64,000 bases of DNA from Acanthamoeba lenticulata (lineage: Eukaryota > Discosea > Longamoebia > Acanthamoebidae), in assembly GCA_002179805.1 (NCBI GenBank), contig NAVB01000199.1:42611-106610 (forward strand). Reading direction: 5' to 3'. Position numbers and translations under genes: made by a program. This document shows positions 45,557 to 57,790 of the stretch, piece after piece. How positions within the stretch are numbered: the first letter of the stretch is position 1; every line of letters begins with the position of its first letter. A model generated the notes under the pieces. It worked only from the letters and a program-made list of their open reading frames with translations, made no database searches and was not told the DNA's origin.

Positions 45557-47917
45557 TCATGTCTTCTTGTGTACATCGTCATCCACTCCATCCACATCGT
45601 CAGGGCCATGCTCTGGGTCGACAGGCCACTGGCCCGCCCGTCGGATGCGTTCGTCGGGCGAGAGCTTGGCTGACCCGAGCAGGTAGCTTCGCTCGTCAAA
45701 GTGGAAGGAGGCCGAGAGGGACGTCACCTGCTTGTCGCGCCCGCGCGCCACGACGATCCCGATCGCGAGCACCACGACCGTGGCCAGCAGCGTCACCCAC
45801 CCTACACCAGCGATCGTGAGTGACACGGTCTCATCACCACCCATCATCATCCTCGGCCGAACCTCCAATCTCGTCAACAGGGCGAGGCCACAGAATGTTG
45901 AGGATCATCGCCACACCGTAGATGAGCGCCCCAATCCCGACCGGCAGCCGATACTGTTTGTTTCATGAGGAAAAGCAGGCTAACAAGGTGAGTGTTTATG
46001 CCGGACACGTGCGAGCCCTCCTTCTCTGGGGGAGGGCGAGACGCACCTTGCCAAGCCCAAAGTAGTCGCTGTGGTGGGTGGTCTCCTCGGTGAGGCGCGT
46101 GTGCTTGGCCAAGCGCCCTGTCCATGAGGCGTAGATGTGGGCCACCACGACCGCCTGAAAAGATATGTACACTGTGTGCCCACGTCCCGTCATACCACAT
46201 CATATCACATCAACAACACATCTCGAGACGCATTGCATGACGCAAACAAAAAGCTGCTTAGGCGCACCTCCGGCGACGCAGTAGTCCACGACAATCTCGT
46301 GCACGTTGAGAGAGCCCACGTGGATGCTGGTGGTAAGAATCACACACATAGGGATGAACGCCGCCACCAGCGTGGCGTTCACCGGCACCTGCGTGCGTGC
46401 ACGCCTCTGTGAGTGACATCATCATCACACGACAGCGCCAGGAAGGGCGAGAGAAGAACGTTTGTAACGAAAGTACCTGCGAACGGGGCGAGACCTGCTT
46501 GAGCCACGCCGAGCAGGGGAGGACGTCGTCACGCGCATAGGCCCAGATGATTCGGGCGATGGCCGCTTGCATGGCGCCGGCGCACGACACGTAGCAGATC
46601 TGCCCCCGCCCACACTCGGTGAGAAGAGGCCGTGTGTCTCGCAAGATTCGAGGCGGCCGCGATGGGGGAAGGAGTACGAGGAGGAGGATAGACACGATTC
46701 GCGTGAGGGTGGAGCCCATGTGGGCCTGCAGGATGGCCGAAATGGACGTCGTCTCCAGGTCGGGGCGAGATGTGATGAGCGCGACTGAAGAGGAGTGAAG
46801 ATGGAGCATGAGCCAAGAGCCGAGTAGAGGAGGCGTAGGAAGAGAGAGAGAGAGAGGATGTTACATTGGAGAAGAAAGACGGCAACGGCAGCGCTGCCCA
46901 GGCTGAGAAGCATGGTGCGTGGCACCGACCGGCGACTGTCCTTCACCTCCTCGCTGACCGCCGCCGCGCTCTCGAATCTTGTGGTTGTAGTTGATGAGGA
47001 TGACGTTGGTCCGGTGTGCAGACGAGGCGGCAGGTACGCACCCGTAGAAGACAAAGGCCTGCGCGAGGATGGCCGACAGGAAGGGCAGCCTGCCCGTGTA
47101 GGTCGGCGATGGGTCGAACACGGTCGAGTAGGGCTGGTGCGGCCCCGAGCTCACCAGCAGGAAGAGCGCTGCAAAGGTGAAGCATGTAAACCATTCGATC
47201 AGACGTGTGGCAAGAGGATGAACCAGAAGAGCCGGCTGCGTACCGATGCCGAGGGTCATGACGAACTCAAGGACCATGCCAACGTTGGTGAGGAGGGTGG
47301 TGATACCCACGCCACCAACGTTGATGGCCGTCTGCAGCAGGCAGATGGCCAAGGCGATGGCCACCTCGCCCCACGAGGACTCGTCCACGCCGCTTTCGCC
47401 TCCAGCCGTCCCGAACGGAACGATGCCCAACGTCTCCAGCAGGAAGGGCGCCGCCCCGAGGTTGACTGCAGCAATGGTGATGAGCAGGGCCCAGCAGTAG
47501 GCCCACCCAACGAGCCAGCCATAGCGCGGGCCGAGAAGTCGTCGCGCCCACTGGTAGAGGGCGCCGGCCATCGGGTAGACGACGGCAAGCTCGCAGAAGA
47601 CGAGCGCCACCAGCGTCTGGCCCAGCACGACGAGGGGCAGGCCCCAGATAAAGAGACCTCCCCCTGTTTACAGAGTTATGTCAGTTGGAGGTTGCACACC
47701 ACCAGAAAAAAGTTGGCAAGTCCGCACCGGCGGCGAGGCCGAGCGTGAAGAGCGTGTAGACGCCCACCGTGGGCGATGTGTAGGAGAAAGCCAGCCCGAA
47801 CGAAGTCAACGGCCCCAGCGAGCGGGAAAGCTCCTGCTCGTAGCCGAATGACTGCAGCATGCTGCGATCGCCATGCGGATCTTCCGTTTCGCGCTTCTGC
47901 TTATCTACCGCGTCCAT
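45557..47917 (-). CDS. APC-superfamily amino-acid permease
   Basis: About ten exons on minus encode a cytoplasmic N terminus (MDAVDKQKRETEDPHGDRSM) with ELSRSLGPLTSFGLAFSYTS, the usual permease TM1 lead. A series of hydrophobic helices follows, for example LVALVFCELAVVYPMAGALY, then WLVGWAYCWALLITIAAVN, and FESAAAVSEEVKDSRRSVPR, the conserved loop of ACT/GABA-type permeases. The C-terminal helix precedes an acidic tail rich in Asp/Pro. The family exchanges or symports amino acids or GABA/choline across plasma or mitochondrial membranes; substrate is not predictable. Exon ends are approximate. Confidence 0.86.
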
Positions 47918-48086
47918 GTCCTCCCCGCCACCTTGCCAGCACAGTCTGTTCGTTGAGTTCGTTACTTCTTCTTGCCCGACGGCGGATGGGAAAGTCCGGC
48001 CTTTGGCGTTTTTCGCTCAGCTTTCGCACATTTCTTACTGACTGCCCATATTGAATACTTGAAATTCCAACACTGTATTTCATTCT

Positions 48087-50991
48087 TCAGTACCAGGGGA
48101 TGAGGACGTGGGTGATGAGCAGGTAGACGTTGGAGATGAGGAGGGTCAGGAGGCAGCACGGGAAGCCGATGCGGAAAAAGTGCATGAAGGTGAGCTTGTA
48201 GCCCTGCTGCTCGGACAGACCCGCGGCGACGATGTTGGCCGGCGCGCCGATGAGGGTCGCGTTGCCGCCCAGGCAGCAGCCAAAGACGAGCGCCCAGACG
48301 AGGGGCGTGAGGGGCAGGCCCATGTCAGACCCGGCCAGGCGGGCCACGACGGGGATCATCGTCTGCGTGAAGGGTATGTTGTCGATCACGCCGCCGATCG
48401 TGCCGCCCACCCACACGAGGAGCGAGATGGCCACCGACAGGCGCAGGTTGCCCGCCGGGACGTGGCCGATAAGGGACGCCGTGTGGTCGGCGATGAACTG
48501 CACCACGCCGAGCTCCTCGAGCGCCTTCAGCAGCACGAACAGGCCCGCAAAGTAGATCAACGTGCCCAGCTCCACCTGTAGCCGAGCGTGAGTTGTGAGA
48601 AGAGGAAGAAGAAGAAGAAGAACAAGGAAAGGAAAAGAAGAACATATAAAAAACCTTCTCAAAGACGGTGTTGATGTCGTGCACGTCAGCAAGGATGAGG
48701 AGGACGACGGCGCCGATTAGGGCCGTCCAAGCGAGGCTCAGGTGCAGCTCGACAAAGGCCTCGAGGAAGAAGACCAGCACGACGACCACAAGCACGATGC
48801 CGCTCTTGATCAAGAGGGGCATGTTGGTGATGACGTACTTGGTCTCGATCTCGGCCACATACTCAGCCTCGGCCAGGTTGCCCTTGCCCACCGCACGTCC
48901 CTCACGCACCACATTTTTCTTTACGCCCCAATTTTGTCAACATTTCGAATATACTTCATAAAAGTGGAATAAAAAAATAAGGTGAGGTGCGTACGAGGTT
49001 TTTGATGTGCTCCTCGAGCTTCTTCTTGACGATCTTGGCCTCCTCGCCGTCGTAGGCGTTGAGGCGGCTGACGGTGAGCTGCCAGATGGCGATCTCACGC
49101 ATCTTGCGCGTGACCGGCTGGCGCTTGAGTTGCTCGCGATAGAGGTACTTGAGCAAAAAGAACACGCCAATGATGCACATAATCGCGCCCGGCGCCACGT
49201 GCAGCGAGAAGTTGCCAAAGTTGATCACGCCCGTGTGCTGCATGTTGATCCAATCGCGTCCGCGTGAGTCACATAGCTTGATGGCATCGGAAGGGGGGAC
49301 AGGGCACGGACCGCGAAGCCGTTGACGATGAGAATGTTGGGCGGGTCGCCGATGGCAGTAGCAGTACCAGAGATGTTAGCAAAGAGGACCTCAGCGATGA
49401 CGATCGGCAGCGGGTCGAGGTCCATCACTGAGCACAGGCGGATGGTCATCGGCCCCAAGAGGAGCATCGTCGTGACGCTGTCCACAAAGGGCGACAGGCA
49501 GCACATCAAGACGCACAGCAGCACCAGCAGCCTGTGGGACGTACGTCGCGAAAGAAAAACATGAATTCATGACCAGCAGGGCGGGGAAGGAAGACGCGCG
49601 AGTACCGCCAGTAGTCACCGTTGGCCAGCTTGTAGGCGCGGACGGCGGCCCACTCGAAGAAGCCCGTGTCGGTGAGCACGCCGACGATGACCATCATGCC
49701 AAACAGAAGACTCACAGTCTCGTAGTCGATCCACGAAACGATGGTCTCGAAGGTCGGCCGCTCATGGATGATCGACAACGCCGCTGTGTTGGCATGTGAT
49801 GACAATCATAGTTAGGCACATAGGCTCCTGCTCCCTCTGATTAATGACGGTTCTGTACCGAGCGCCAAGAAGGAACCCGTCAAGGCGGCGATTGTGTGGT
49901 GCAGGAGGTTGAAGATGATCATGGCGTAAACCAGCGTCAGGATGCTCACACCGATGATCACCTGGTGCTTGGCCAGCCCGCTGGCGAGCGCGACCTGCAG
50001 CTCGAGCGCAATAGGCACCTGCGCGATAGGCACTCAGCAATGAGGCTCATGGTGGCAACAAAAGGCGAGACGGGGGAACGCAACGGTGCTGTTGGTGGTG
50101 ACGTAGACGCGAACAGACTTGTAATGGTCGTCCTCCAGCTCAAACTCGAGCTTTTCGGCGAGCTCGGCCTCGTGATCAAGCGCAAAGCTCCATGTCTCGA
50201 GGTCAGTCCATTGAGCCTGGTCTGTGCCTGAGCCTTGCAGGGCAAGGACGAGCTGCGCTGTCTCGGAGGCCAGCTTCTGCGCAGCCAGTGTGATATCAAC
50301 GCGCGACTTGTCGTTGGCTTCAAATGACCGCATGTGGCTGCCAAGAGAGTTAAGGAAGAAGAGAGCTAGAGCAGTTGCGGGGAGCTCACAAATAATGTAA
50401 TGAAGGAAGAGGAGGGTGAATTGAAGAGGATATAATAGGCGCACTCGCCGAGAGGCCAATAAGATGTCTTTCCTCTTCGACCTCGGCCTGCGACATCAAA
50501 CAGCCGATGGCAATAGCCAGCACGATCAAGATGGAAGCAATTTTGATGGTCTTGGCGGACACGACGCTGCCCAACAATCGGAAGTGGTTGGTGGGTGGCG
50601 CCGTGCGCACGGGAAAGGAGGGCTCATCTTCTGCCCGGTAGGCCTCCTCAGAGGCAAGAATTGAACCGGGCGTCGTGGTGCCGTAGGTGCCCGATTGGCG
50701 TAGCGGGTTGTGGCCGCGCAGCACGATGTCCTCATCGGCAGATGTTAGCAAATCATAGTGCTCCCCTCCCTCCTGACCCCCTCCCGGGTCGTCCGCATCA
50801 AAGAATGGGTCGTTGATCGTAGAATGCATGATGCTGCTTCGCGACGCCCGCAACGAAGCCATGTTGTCAGGTGGAGTTGAACGATGCTGGGCAGTGGTGT
50901 CAAGGAGCGGCTGGCGCGGGTCGTCTACAAAATTTTGGTCGGGCCCCGTGGTGGCTGCTGGTGGTTCTCGAGAAGAGAAGAAGCTGGCCAT
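48087..50991 (-). CDS. OCA2/P-protein-like ion transporter (ArsB/NhaD superfamily)
   Basis: Seven or so exons on minus. The cytoplasmic head (MASFFSSREPPAATTG) is Ser/Pro/Asp-rich with a dileucine-like QPLL. A first TM and a luminal segment follow. The transporter core has paired motifs typical of OCA2: TVSLLFGMMVIVGVLTDTGF, then DSVTTMLLLGPMTIRL, TAIGDPPNILI and, in the second half, IDNIPFTQTMIPV with CLGGNATLIGAPANIVAAG. It ends VLIPWY. OCA2 controls melanosomal pH through chloride conductance; amoeba homologues probably serve acidic vesicles. Substrate is inferred only. Confidence 0.9.
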
Positions 50992-51246
50992 CTGTTCTTG
51001 GGGGTCTCCTTGTACGTCGCGCCGTCGTGCGTAGGATGTTCTTGCAGAGAGTGAATGATGAGGTGATAAGCGAGGTGATGGCGGGGACGTGGGCGAGAGA
51101 AGCGGCTCCGCGCTTTATTATTGGGTGAGATGGGAAGGGCAGCTTCCACAGGCAGAGCAGCACGTGCAATAAAAGAAGCCTCTCTTCAAATAATCTCATT
51201 GCGCCCGGTGTTGCGCCCGCCTGGTGTTGTCGCTGGCGTCTCCTCT

Positions 51247-53077
51247 TCACAACTTGGGAGTGGAGGCGTTGAGAAGCGCCGGCCTGCGATCGACGCAGCG
51301 ACGAGTGAGCTTCTTCACAAACCAGGAAGGCGCAAGAGGACAACGCGTACCTGGTGATCCTGAAGGCATCAATGGGGTAGGTGGTCTCGCCCTTGATGGC
51401 GATTTGGGACAGGATCAAGCCGATGAGGGAGGCCCACTAATGAAGAGAAGAAACTACGTTAGCCAGGTGGAAGAAGCATGATGGAATGGAAACCGCGGTA
51501 CCTTGTAGGCGTGACCGGCACCGACAAAGACCGAAATCTGCGGGTAGGCGGGGACCTGCACATGTAGAGAAAGAGAAGAGAGCCTGAGATGTGTGCCCTT
51601 GAACGAGAGCTCAAGGACAGAGGTAAGACTGAGACGAACCTTGTCGATGATGAAATGCCTGTCGGGGGTGAGGCAGTAGAGGCAGGTCTTGGTGAAGCTG
51701 ACTTCATCACACGACTCCGGGATGTACTTCTTGAGGAAGCCAGTCACGGTCGTCTCGGCCTCCTTGTCCGGGACGAAGGAGCGGGTCGAAGCTGTCACAA
51801 CCTTGCCGCCGCAGTCGAGACCGGCCTTGGTTGCCACCTCACCTGGACAAGGACAGTGTCAGCTGCATCGATCAAGTAAAGCAGAGAGCCAAGAGCCATG
51901 GCTGGTTGGTTTCGAACCGTAGACGGGGAAGCCGTAGAAGCACTTCTTGTCGTAGTAGGAGATCCACACCGGGAAGCGCTCGGGAGCGAACATGCGCAGG
52001 TTGTTGGTGTGGTAGTAGGTCACTTGCTCCTGCGTGACCCAGAGAGGAAGATCGAGGCCGAAGCTGGCCTTGACGACGTCCTTTGTCCAGGCACCGCTAG
52101 CCATGATGAGCTTCTTGCAGGTGAATACACCCTTGTTGGTGACGATCCTGGCGCCCTCAGTTCCGATCGGCTGGACGAGCTCGACGATCGTATTGTCGCT
52201 GATGCGGACGCCACGGGCCTGGGTGGAGTGAGATTTTTCATCGCCATACGGGCCACTGAGAGGTAACAAACAACGAACCCGGGCCAGGGCGATGTGGGTG
52301 GCATTGCCCTTGCGGGCATCGACGAGGCCACCATCGGCCTGGTACACCGCGTGGTCGGCATCGGTCAAGTTGAACTGGGGGAACCTGTAAAGGTGATGGG
52401 TTGTTTGTTTTTGTTGCTCGATAAAGGGGTGGTTCATCTTGCGGTAAGAAAGAATACCTCTTCCTGACCTCCTCACCGGAGAGGACCGTGTGGGGCATGC
52501 CCTGCTTCCTCATCGTGGAGATGTACTGATGTACCAGACACAGCAGGTTAGCGCACCTTGAAGGAGGCATTTGATTAAGACAAGGGGTTGCCTTACCTTG
52601 TCAACCTCAACACCAGACTTGGGGCCAAACACCAAAGCGCCGGTCTTGTGGACCAGTTGAACACCGGACTCGTCCTCCACAGCCTTCCACGCTACAAGAT
52701 GGATAGCAGGTTTGAGTTCAATGGTGAAGTACGATGGGCGCTCATTTTAGGCGCTGTTTGTACCCGTGTACATATGGGGCGCCAGCGTGGTGTAGCACTG
52801 CTCGTCATAGCTGGGATACATCCAGGTCAATGAGTGAGCTCTACGTAGGTAGGGCGTTAGCGGCAACCACATACCTCAGGCGAATAATACGCGAGTGATC
52901 CTGCGAGCCGCCGTTGACGTGGCCCAGCTCGAACCTCTCGATGCCAAGCACCTCCTCACCAGGTACCTGAGTGGAGAGCCAGTAGAGGGCAGCACTACCG
53001 ATACCACCGCATCCAATGACAATGTAGGTGAAGTCCCTCTTTTCGAGTCCGAAGTTGCTGGTGGGGTGTGATTCCAT
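51247..53077 (-). CDS. Sarcosine/pipecolate oxidase-like FAD amine oxidase
   Basis: Multiple exons on minus start with MESHPTSNFGLEKRDFTYIV and the dinucleotide fold VIGCGGIGSAALYWL. The middle holds substrate-site parts (ARGVRISDNTIVELVQP; YYHTNNLRMFAPERFPVWIS). The motif KTCLYCLTPDRHFIID carries the Cys that binds FAD covalently in monomeric sarcosine oxidases, followed by FVGAGHAYK. The last exon (51283-51247) is 37 nt and ends STPKL, a weak PTS1-like tripeptide, consistent with the peroxisomal site of this family. The enzyme would oxidise N-methyl or cyclic imino acids and release hydrogen peroxide. Confidence 0.88.
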
Positions 53078-53421
53078 GGCGCAGACTGGGCTGATTGTCC
53101 ACAGCGGTCGCAACGGCGCCACAATTTAGTTGAAATCGACGAAGAGATGATTGAGGATTACGAGTAAGAGACGCACCAAAACAGTTGCACGCGTAACAAA
53201 GACTACTGACCGAACAAGGCCGTGTTCCTGTCCCACGCCTGCGAAAGCGTGCTTCAGACTACCATAACGAGACCAATATTTTGCATATTTTTCGCATTTT
53301 AGTAAGGATTTTTCCTTTCCCAAGTAAAAGGCTTGTCACTTTCAAAGGCTTTTCGAGCAATCTTGCGAGCGTTTTAATGGCTGAAAACTATATTCAGCAG
53401 ACGCTGACGGTGAGCAGAGCC
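53078..53421. other. Intergenic 345 bp
   Basis: This is the promoter and leader of the sarcosine oxidase gene on minus and the 3' end of the beta-helix gene. It is AT-richer near 53275-53330. No gene is seen. Confidence 0.4.
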
Positions 53422-54214
53422 TTAGGCAGAGCACAACGGGGAGTAGCAACCATTGATGCACTGGACCGAACCGGTCTCGATGGCCGGTCGGGGCTGGCTG
53501 ATGACCGCGCCATCACAGGTGATATCGTTGGGCGAGTTGCCAGTCATGTTGGACTCGATGAGGTCAAGACCACCGCCGCTGACGAAGATACCGCCGCCAG
53601 TGGAGCTGGCAGTGTTGCTCGTGAAGTAGCTGCGGGCGATCGAACCGCTGCCGTTCTCAAGAGAGAAAGCTCCTCCCTTGACAGCGCCGCTGTTGGTCAC
53701 CTTGACGTCCTGCAAAGCCACATAGCCGTTGCGGGCAGAGATAGCACCGCCGTTGCCGCTGGGCCTCTGGCAGTTGTTCATCACGATGCCGGCGATGATG
53801 GCGTTGCCGTTCTCGACAGTGAAGCCAGGGTTTCCACCGCACTCAATGGTGGCAAGCTGCACGCCCTGTCCAGAGCTGTGATTGACGATTAGGTAACGGG
53901 CGTATCACCAAAAGAAAGAGCAAATGGAGAAGAACTTACTTGATGGTGTACTGGCCGTTCTTCAGGGTGATGTTGGAGTTTCCCTGGCCCTCGTAGCTGC
54001 CGGGGAAGAGAAGGACAGTGCCACCATAAGGCAGCTTATCCAACGCAGACTGGATGGTGTTCACGGGGCACTCGAAGCTGCCATTGCATGAGGAGCCACA
54101 CGTGGTGGCATTGCAGCCGCCAGGTTGCACCCAGAGGGACGACTGTGCTCGGGCGGTGAAGACAAAGGAGAGCAAGATGGTAGAGACCACCAGGATGATA
54201 GCGGTACGAGCCAT
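53422..54214 (-). CDS. Secreted right-handed beta-helix protein (242 aa)
   Basis: Exons on minus 54214-53940 and 53875-53422 give 242 residues. A signal peptide (MARTAIILVVSTILLSFVFT, cleaved near ARAQ) is followed by a Cys-rich patch (GCNATTCGSSCNGSFECP). Repeated GG-x-hydrophobic units come next (GNGGAISARNGYVALQDVKV; VKGGAFSLENGSGSIARSYF; TGGGIFVSGGGLDLIESNMT), as in polymorphic-outer-membrane-protein-like and pectate-lyase-like beta helices. It ends with a Cys pair (CINGCYSPLC). It is probably extracellular or cell-surface, perhaps carbohydrate-binding; enzyme activity cannot be claimed. Confidence 0.83.
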
Positions 54215-54723
54215 TACTGTTGTTTAGTAGGTTGTGGAGGGTGAAGCTTGAGTTGTTGAAGAGAGCTGAGCCGGCCAGTCTTTTTATGGGGGTACGATCA
54301 TGGTGATTGGTTGAAGCGCAACTCCCAGTCGCCGGAAATCTCACGTGGTGCTCCTGTCTTGGAAGAAGCTCAGCGAGAGCTGTGCCAATAGGGCTGACTG
54401 TGGTGGGAGATAGCATGTTGGATTTGTCGCGCATGCTGTACATGTTGGTGCGTTGATGCCGTGGCACTATGCTGAGTGTTTTCGAAAAGAACTCCCGTTG
54501 TTGCTGATGCGTATTGATGGTATTTTCTGTTTGCATATTCTTGGCCTTCGCGCACCAGTTCCTCAGAATGAGGGCAAGGCTTCTGCACCATTAGGTGATT
54601 GGGAGCTCTTTCGTAAAACTGAGGTTTAATAATACTTATGTACAAAAAGAGAAACAAAGGTTTTGGGTGCACTGCAACTGAAAGAAAGAAGAGAGCCACA
54701 AGCGGCCCCACTGTCGAGAGCTC
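54215..54723. other. Intergenic 510 bp with CCAAT-type promoter sequence
   Basis: On minus this is the promoter of the beta-helix gene. GGTGATTGGTTGAAG (near 54301) contains an inverted CCAAT core (ATTGG), also present upstream of both oxidase genes. No gene is seen. Confidence 0.35.
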
Positions 54724-57184
54724 TTAAGAGCTGGTGGGGAAGCGACCACCGGGAGCGGGCGGCGCGGGCGAGCCATCGGCTGGTTGGACGACGAGCGGGT
54801 GCATCATGTCGTTGTCCTCGTGCTCCAGCATGTGGCAGTGGAAGACGTACCAACCCACGAACTCCTGCACGAGTTCCCGCGTTGGCTGCCCAGCCTTACC
54901 AAGGCAAGCGGGAAGAGGAAGAGGAGACGAACCTTGAAGGTGGCCATGATGGTGGTCACTTCACCAGGGTTGGACTTTGCTACATCCTTCCAGCCCTGAT
55001 CGTTAAGATCAGGAATGCTGATCATAGTCCACCGCGTTAGCTTTTCATCAGCACTACTCGTCATGGGAGGCCAGTTCGACAGGAGAGGAGAGCATGCTAC
55101 CTAGCGGGACCGGTGAACTGCGGAGGCTGACCATCGACGAAGGAGGTCGTGTTGAAGGGCCTCCGCTGCAGGATGCGGAACTGGACCAGATGCACGTGAA
55201 TCGGGTGCGTCAGCGGCGTCAGGTTGATGATGTGCCAGATCTCGGTGGTGCCCACAATGGGCGTCTCCTCAGGCTCCTCGTGGAAATGGCGCCCGTTGAT
55301 GAGGAAGGCAATCGGGGCAGCTGCAGAAGGGAGAGCAAATCTAATGTGAGTCACTGGCGCAGCCAACGCTAGCAACTTGGTGACGCACCGCCCTCAGGAG
55401 TAGCAACAATCCTCAGGGTAAGGTTCCTGACCTGCACGCACATGTGAAAACAAAACGGTGAGCCATCATCACCGTTGCTGCAACACAAAAAGTAAGATGA
55501 GACGAGAACGGTACTTGGGCGATCTCGTTGGGAGGAATCTCTTCGAGCTTGGGAAGAGGAGGCAGATGCGCCACATGCTTGAGCGAAGGGAAGCTGTAAG
55601 GCCGCTCGGCGCCGCCAGTGGTCAACACGCGGAACTGCAGCACTTGCTGGAAGGGAGGGTCGGCGTCGCCGTCTGGAAAAAACGCGTGAGTTTGGATCCA
55701 ACGTGTTGTAGTGCTTGGGCGGCGTGTGTACCAGCCTGGCCGGCAAAGCCGGGCGCGGCGGTGTTGCGGAAGAAGAGGGTCTCGCCATCGTGACCGTAGA
55801 AGTCGACGATGATATCGGCACGCTCCGATGGACCGAGCAGGAGCTGCTTCACAAGCACGGCTTCATTCAAGAATCCGCCGTCGCTGCCAATCTGCAGAGA
55901 GATCCATCGGCTCAGAGACGACCAGGCTAAAGGTCAGAAAAAAGGCGAAGCCCGCACCTGCCAGATGGAGGGACCATCGGGAATGCTCAAGCGGAGGAAG
56001 CGCTCATTACACGCGTTGAGAATGCGCAGGCGGTAGGCCCGCGGCTGGACTTCAACGTAAGGGAAGGCCTTGCCGTTGACAACGACGGTGTCTCCCGCAA
56101 AGGCACCCCAGGTGAACGGGTAGAACGGCTATGTGCGAAGAAGAGCCAGAAGGTTGGTGAGGGCGCGCACTTTCAAGAAGAAGACTACGAAGGGCCAAGA
56201 AGAACGAACCCTGCCATCGGCCTGGATGACACGGTCTTGGATGACGATCGGCATCTCGTACTCACCGCGAGGCAAGCCCAGGAGGTGCTCGTCCTTGTCG
56301 CGCAGGAAGTAGAACCCTATTATTCACGATGTAGTGCATCAGCTAAAGGGGAAAACGGTACGAAGAAAGCAAACAAAAGAAAGGAAGCGCACCAGCGAGA
56401 CCAGCGTGGACGTTGGCGCGAGTGCGGGACATCACGTGGTCGTGATACCACATGGTGAGCGGCAGCTGCTTGTTGGGGTAGTGGAACACGTATTCCTCGT
56501 TTTGGGTGATGTAGTCCAAGGGAAATCCATCGCTGTCGGGCTGGACGTGGGCACCGTGGAGATGGACCACGCTCGACGAGTTGGGCGGATTCGCAATCCC
56601 CACTGGCAAAATGGGTGGTGAGGGTGAGTCTTTTGACATACCGGTTGTGAGAAAGAGGGACGCCTACTGTCCGGAGTGACTAGCACTTGGGTGGGCAGGA
56701 TGTGGCCCTCAGGAAGCCTGTTCTGCCAGAGCACAAAGATCGGCCGACCAACCTCGGCCTCGAAAGTGAGGCCAGGGTAGCTCCCTCCGTAGCCGTAGAG
56801 CTGACGTGGTGTGATGGTCATCATCATCCCTCAGTATCGACCATAAGGCTGCCTTGAGCAAGAGAAAAGAAGTGCATGTACATCAACGACGGGCAGGTCA
56901 GGATGGAACTGGTGCTTGAATACGCCAATGGTCACGTTGTAGCGATCAACGCCTCCGCACCGGTCGTAGGGCTGGTGTACGCCAGGGCGCGGCAGGGGCT
57001 GAGCCCAGCGAGTGAGGTTGACCGAAGTTTGAGCCATCTGCACGAGCGAACGTCGCAACACACTTCATGAGCTTCACGTCGCCGTGATCGTGGCCACATG
57101 TGGCCGTACCGAGGGAACGACAGCACACAGGACGAAGAAGATCGCCACGACGGCCAGCGAGCTGGCGCACTTAGTGAGTCCCAT
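54724..57184 (-). CDS. CotA/bilirubin-oxidase-type multicopper oxidase, copy A
   Basis: About eleven exons on minus encode a signal peptide ([20 protein letters not shown]) and a full three-cupredoxin oxidase. Copper ligands are present: HLHGAH (near 56570), WYHDHV followed by [22 protein letters not shown] (near 55200), and [13 protein letters not shown] (near 54830), which joins type 1 and trinuclear sites, with Met as axial ligand. The enzyme oxidises phenols, bilirubin or metals while reducing oxygen to water, outside the cell. The C terminus is Pro/Ala/Gly-rich ([14 protein letters not shown]). It is closely similar to the next gene in protein, exon borders and parts of DNA. Confidence 0.93.
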
Positions 57185-57790
57185 CTTTGGCAGCGGCGAT
57201 GCTCCAAAGGCCAAGGAGGGAAGTTGGTTGGTCAGCTGGCTTGGGTTGTGATAGGAGCTGAGTGAATGAAGAAAGCACTAAAGGCATCGCTTTTAAATGC
57301 TGGCTGCGGCCACGGGCATCAAGTCACCGTGACGGAGCGCCATTGGTGAAGGCCCCTTTAACGGGGGCTCGGAACAAGCAAGCTACAGGGCACAGTTCCT
57401 CTCTGAGTATAAAGCCTGCTGATATCCGGAGTCACGCACAGTCTTACAGGTAGTGGCTCAAGAAAATGTCCAGACACCACATTGAAAGGGCAATACAATA
57501 CCATATTGCATATTGAATCGGTAATCGTTGCCCTGGAACCGTAAAATAAACAAAAAATCAAAATGTACCACGTGTGTTGAGTTACGACCACGGTCAAGCC
57601 CCCTCTTCGCCTTCCCGGGCCTGAGAGGAGCGCTTTGCACAAACAAGTATACGCTTGCGAGAAGTGGTACTCCTCTCCGTGCAGCGGCCAATGATGGGAA
57701 ATGCTGTATTAAGACAAGGGGTATGTACACACAAACAACAGTGGAAAGGTGGGGGGGTGATGAGCGCTCATCTTGGGACGTAGCTGCTAC
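57185..57790. promoter_or_regulatory. Promoter region of oxidase copy A, with blocks shared with copy B
   Basis: Upstream of the copy A start, GCATCAAGTCACC (near 57317) and CATTGGTGA (near 57342) recur in the same order upstream of copy B (near 60614 and 60639). The inverted CCAAT core (ATTGG) is a candidate activator site. The rest holds no gene. Confidence 0.45.
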
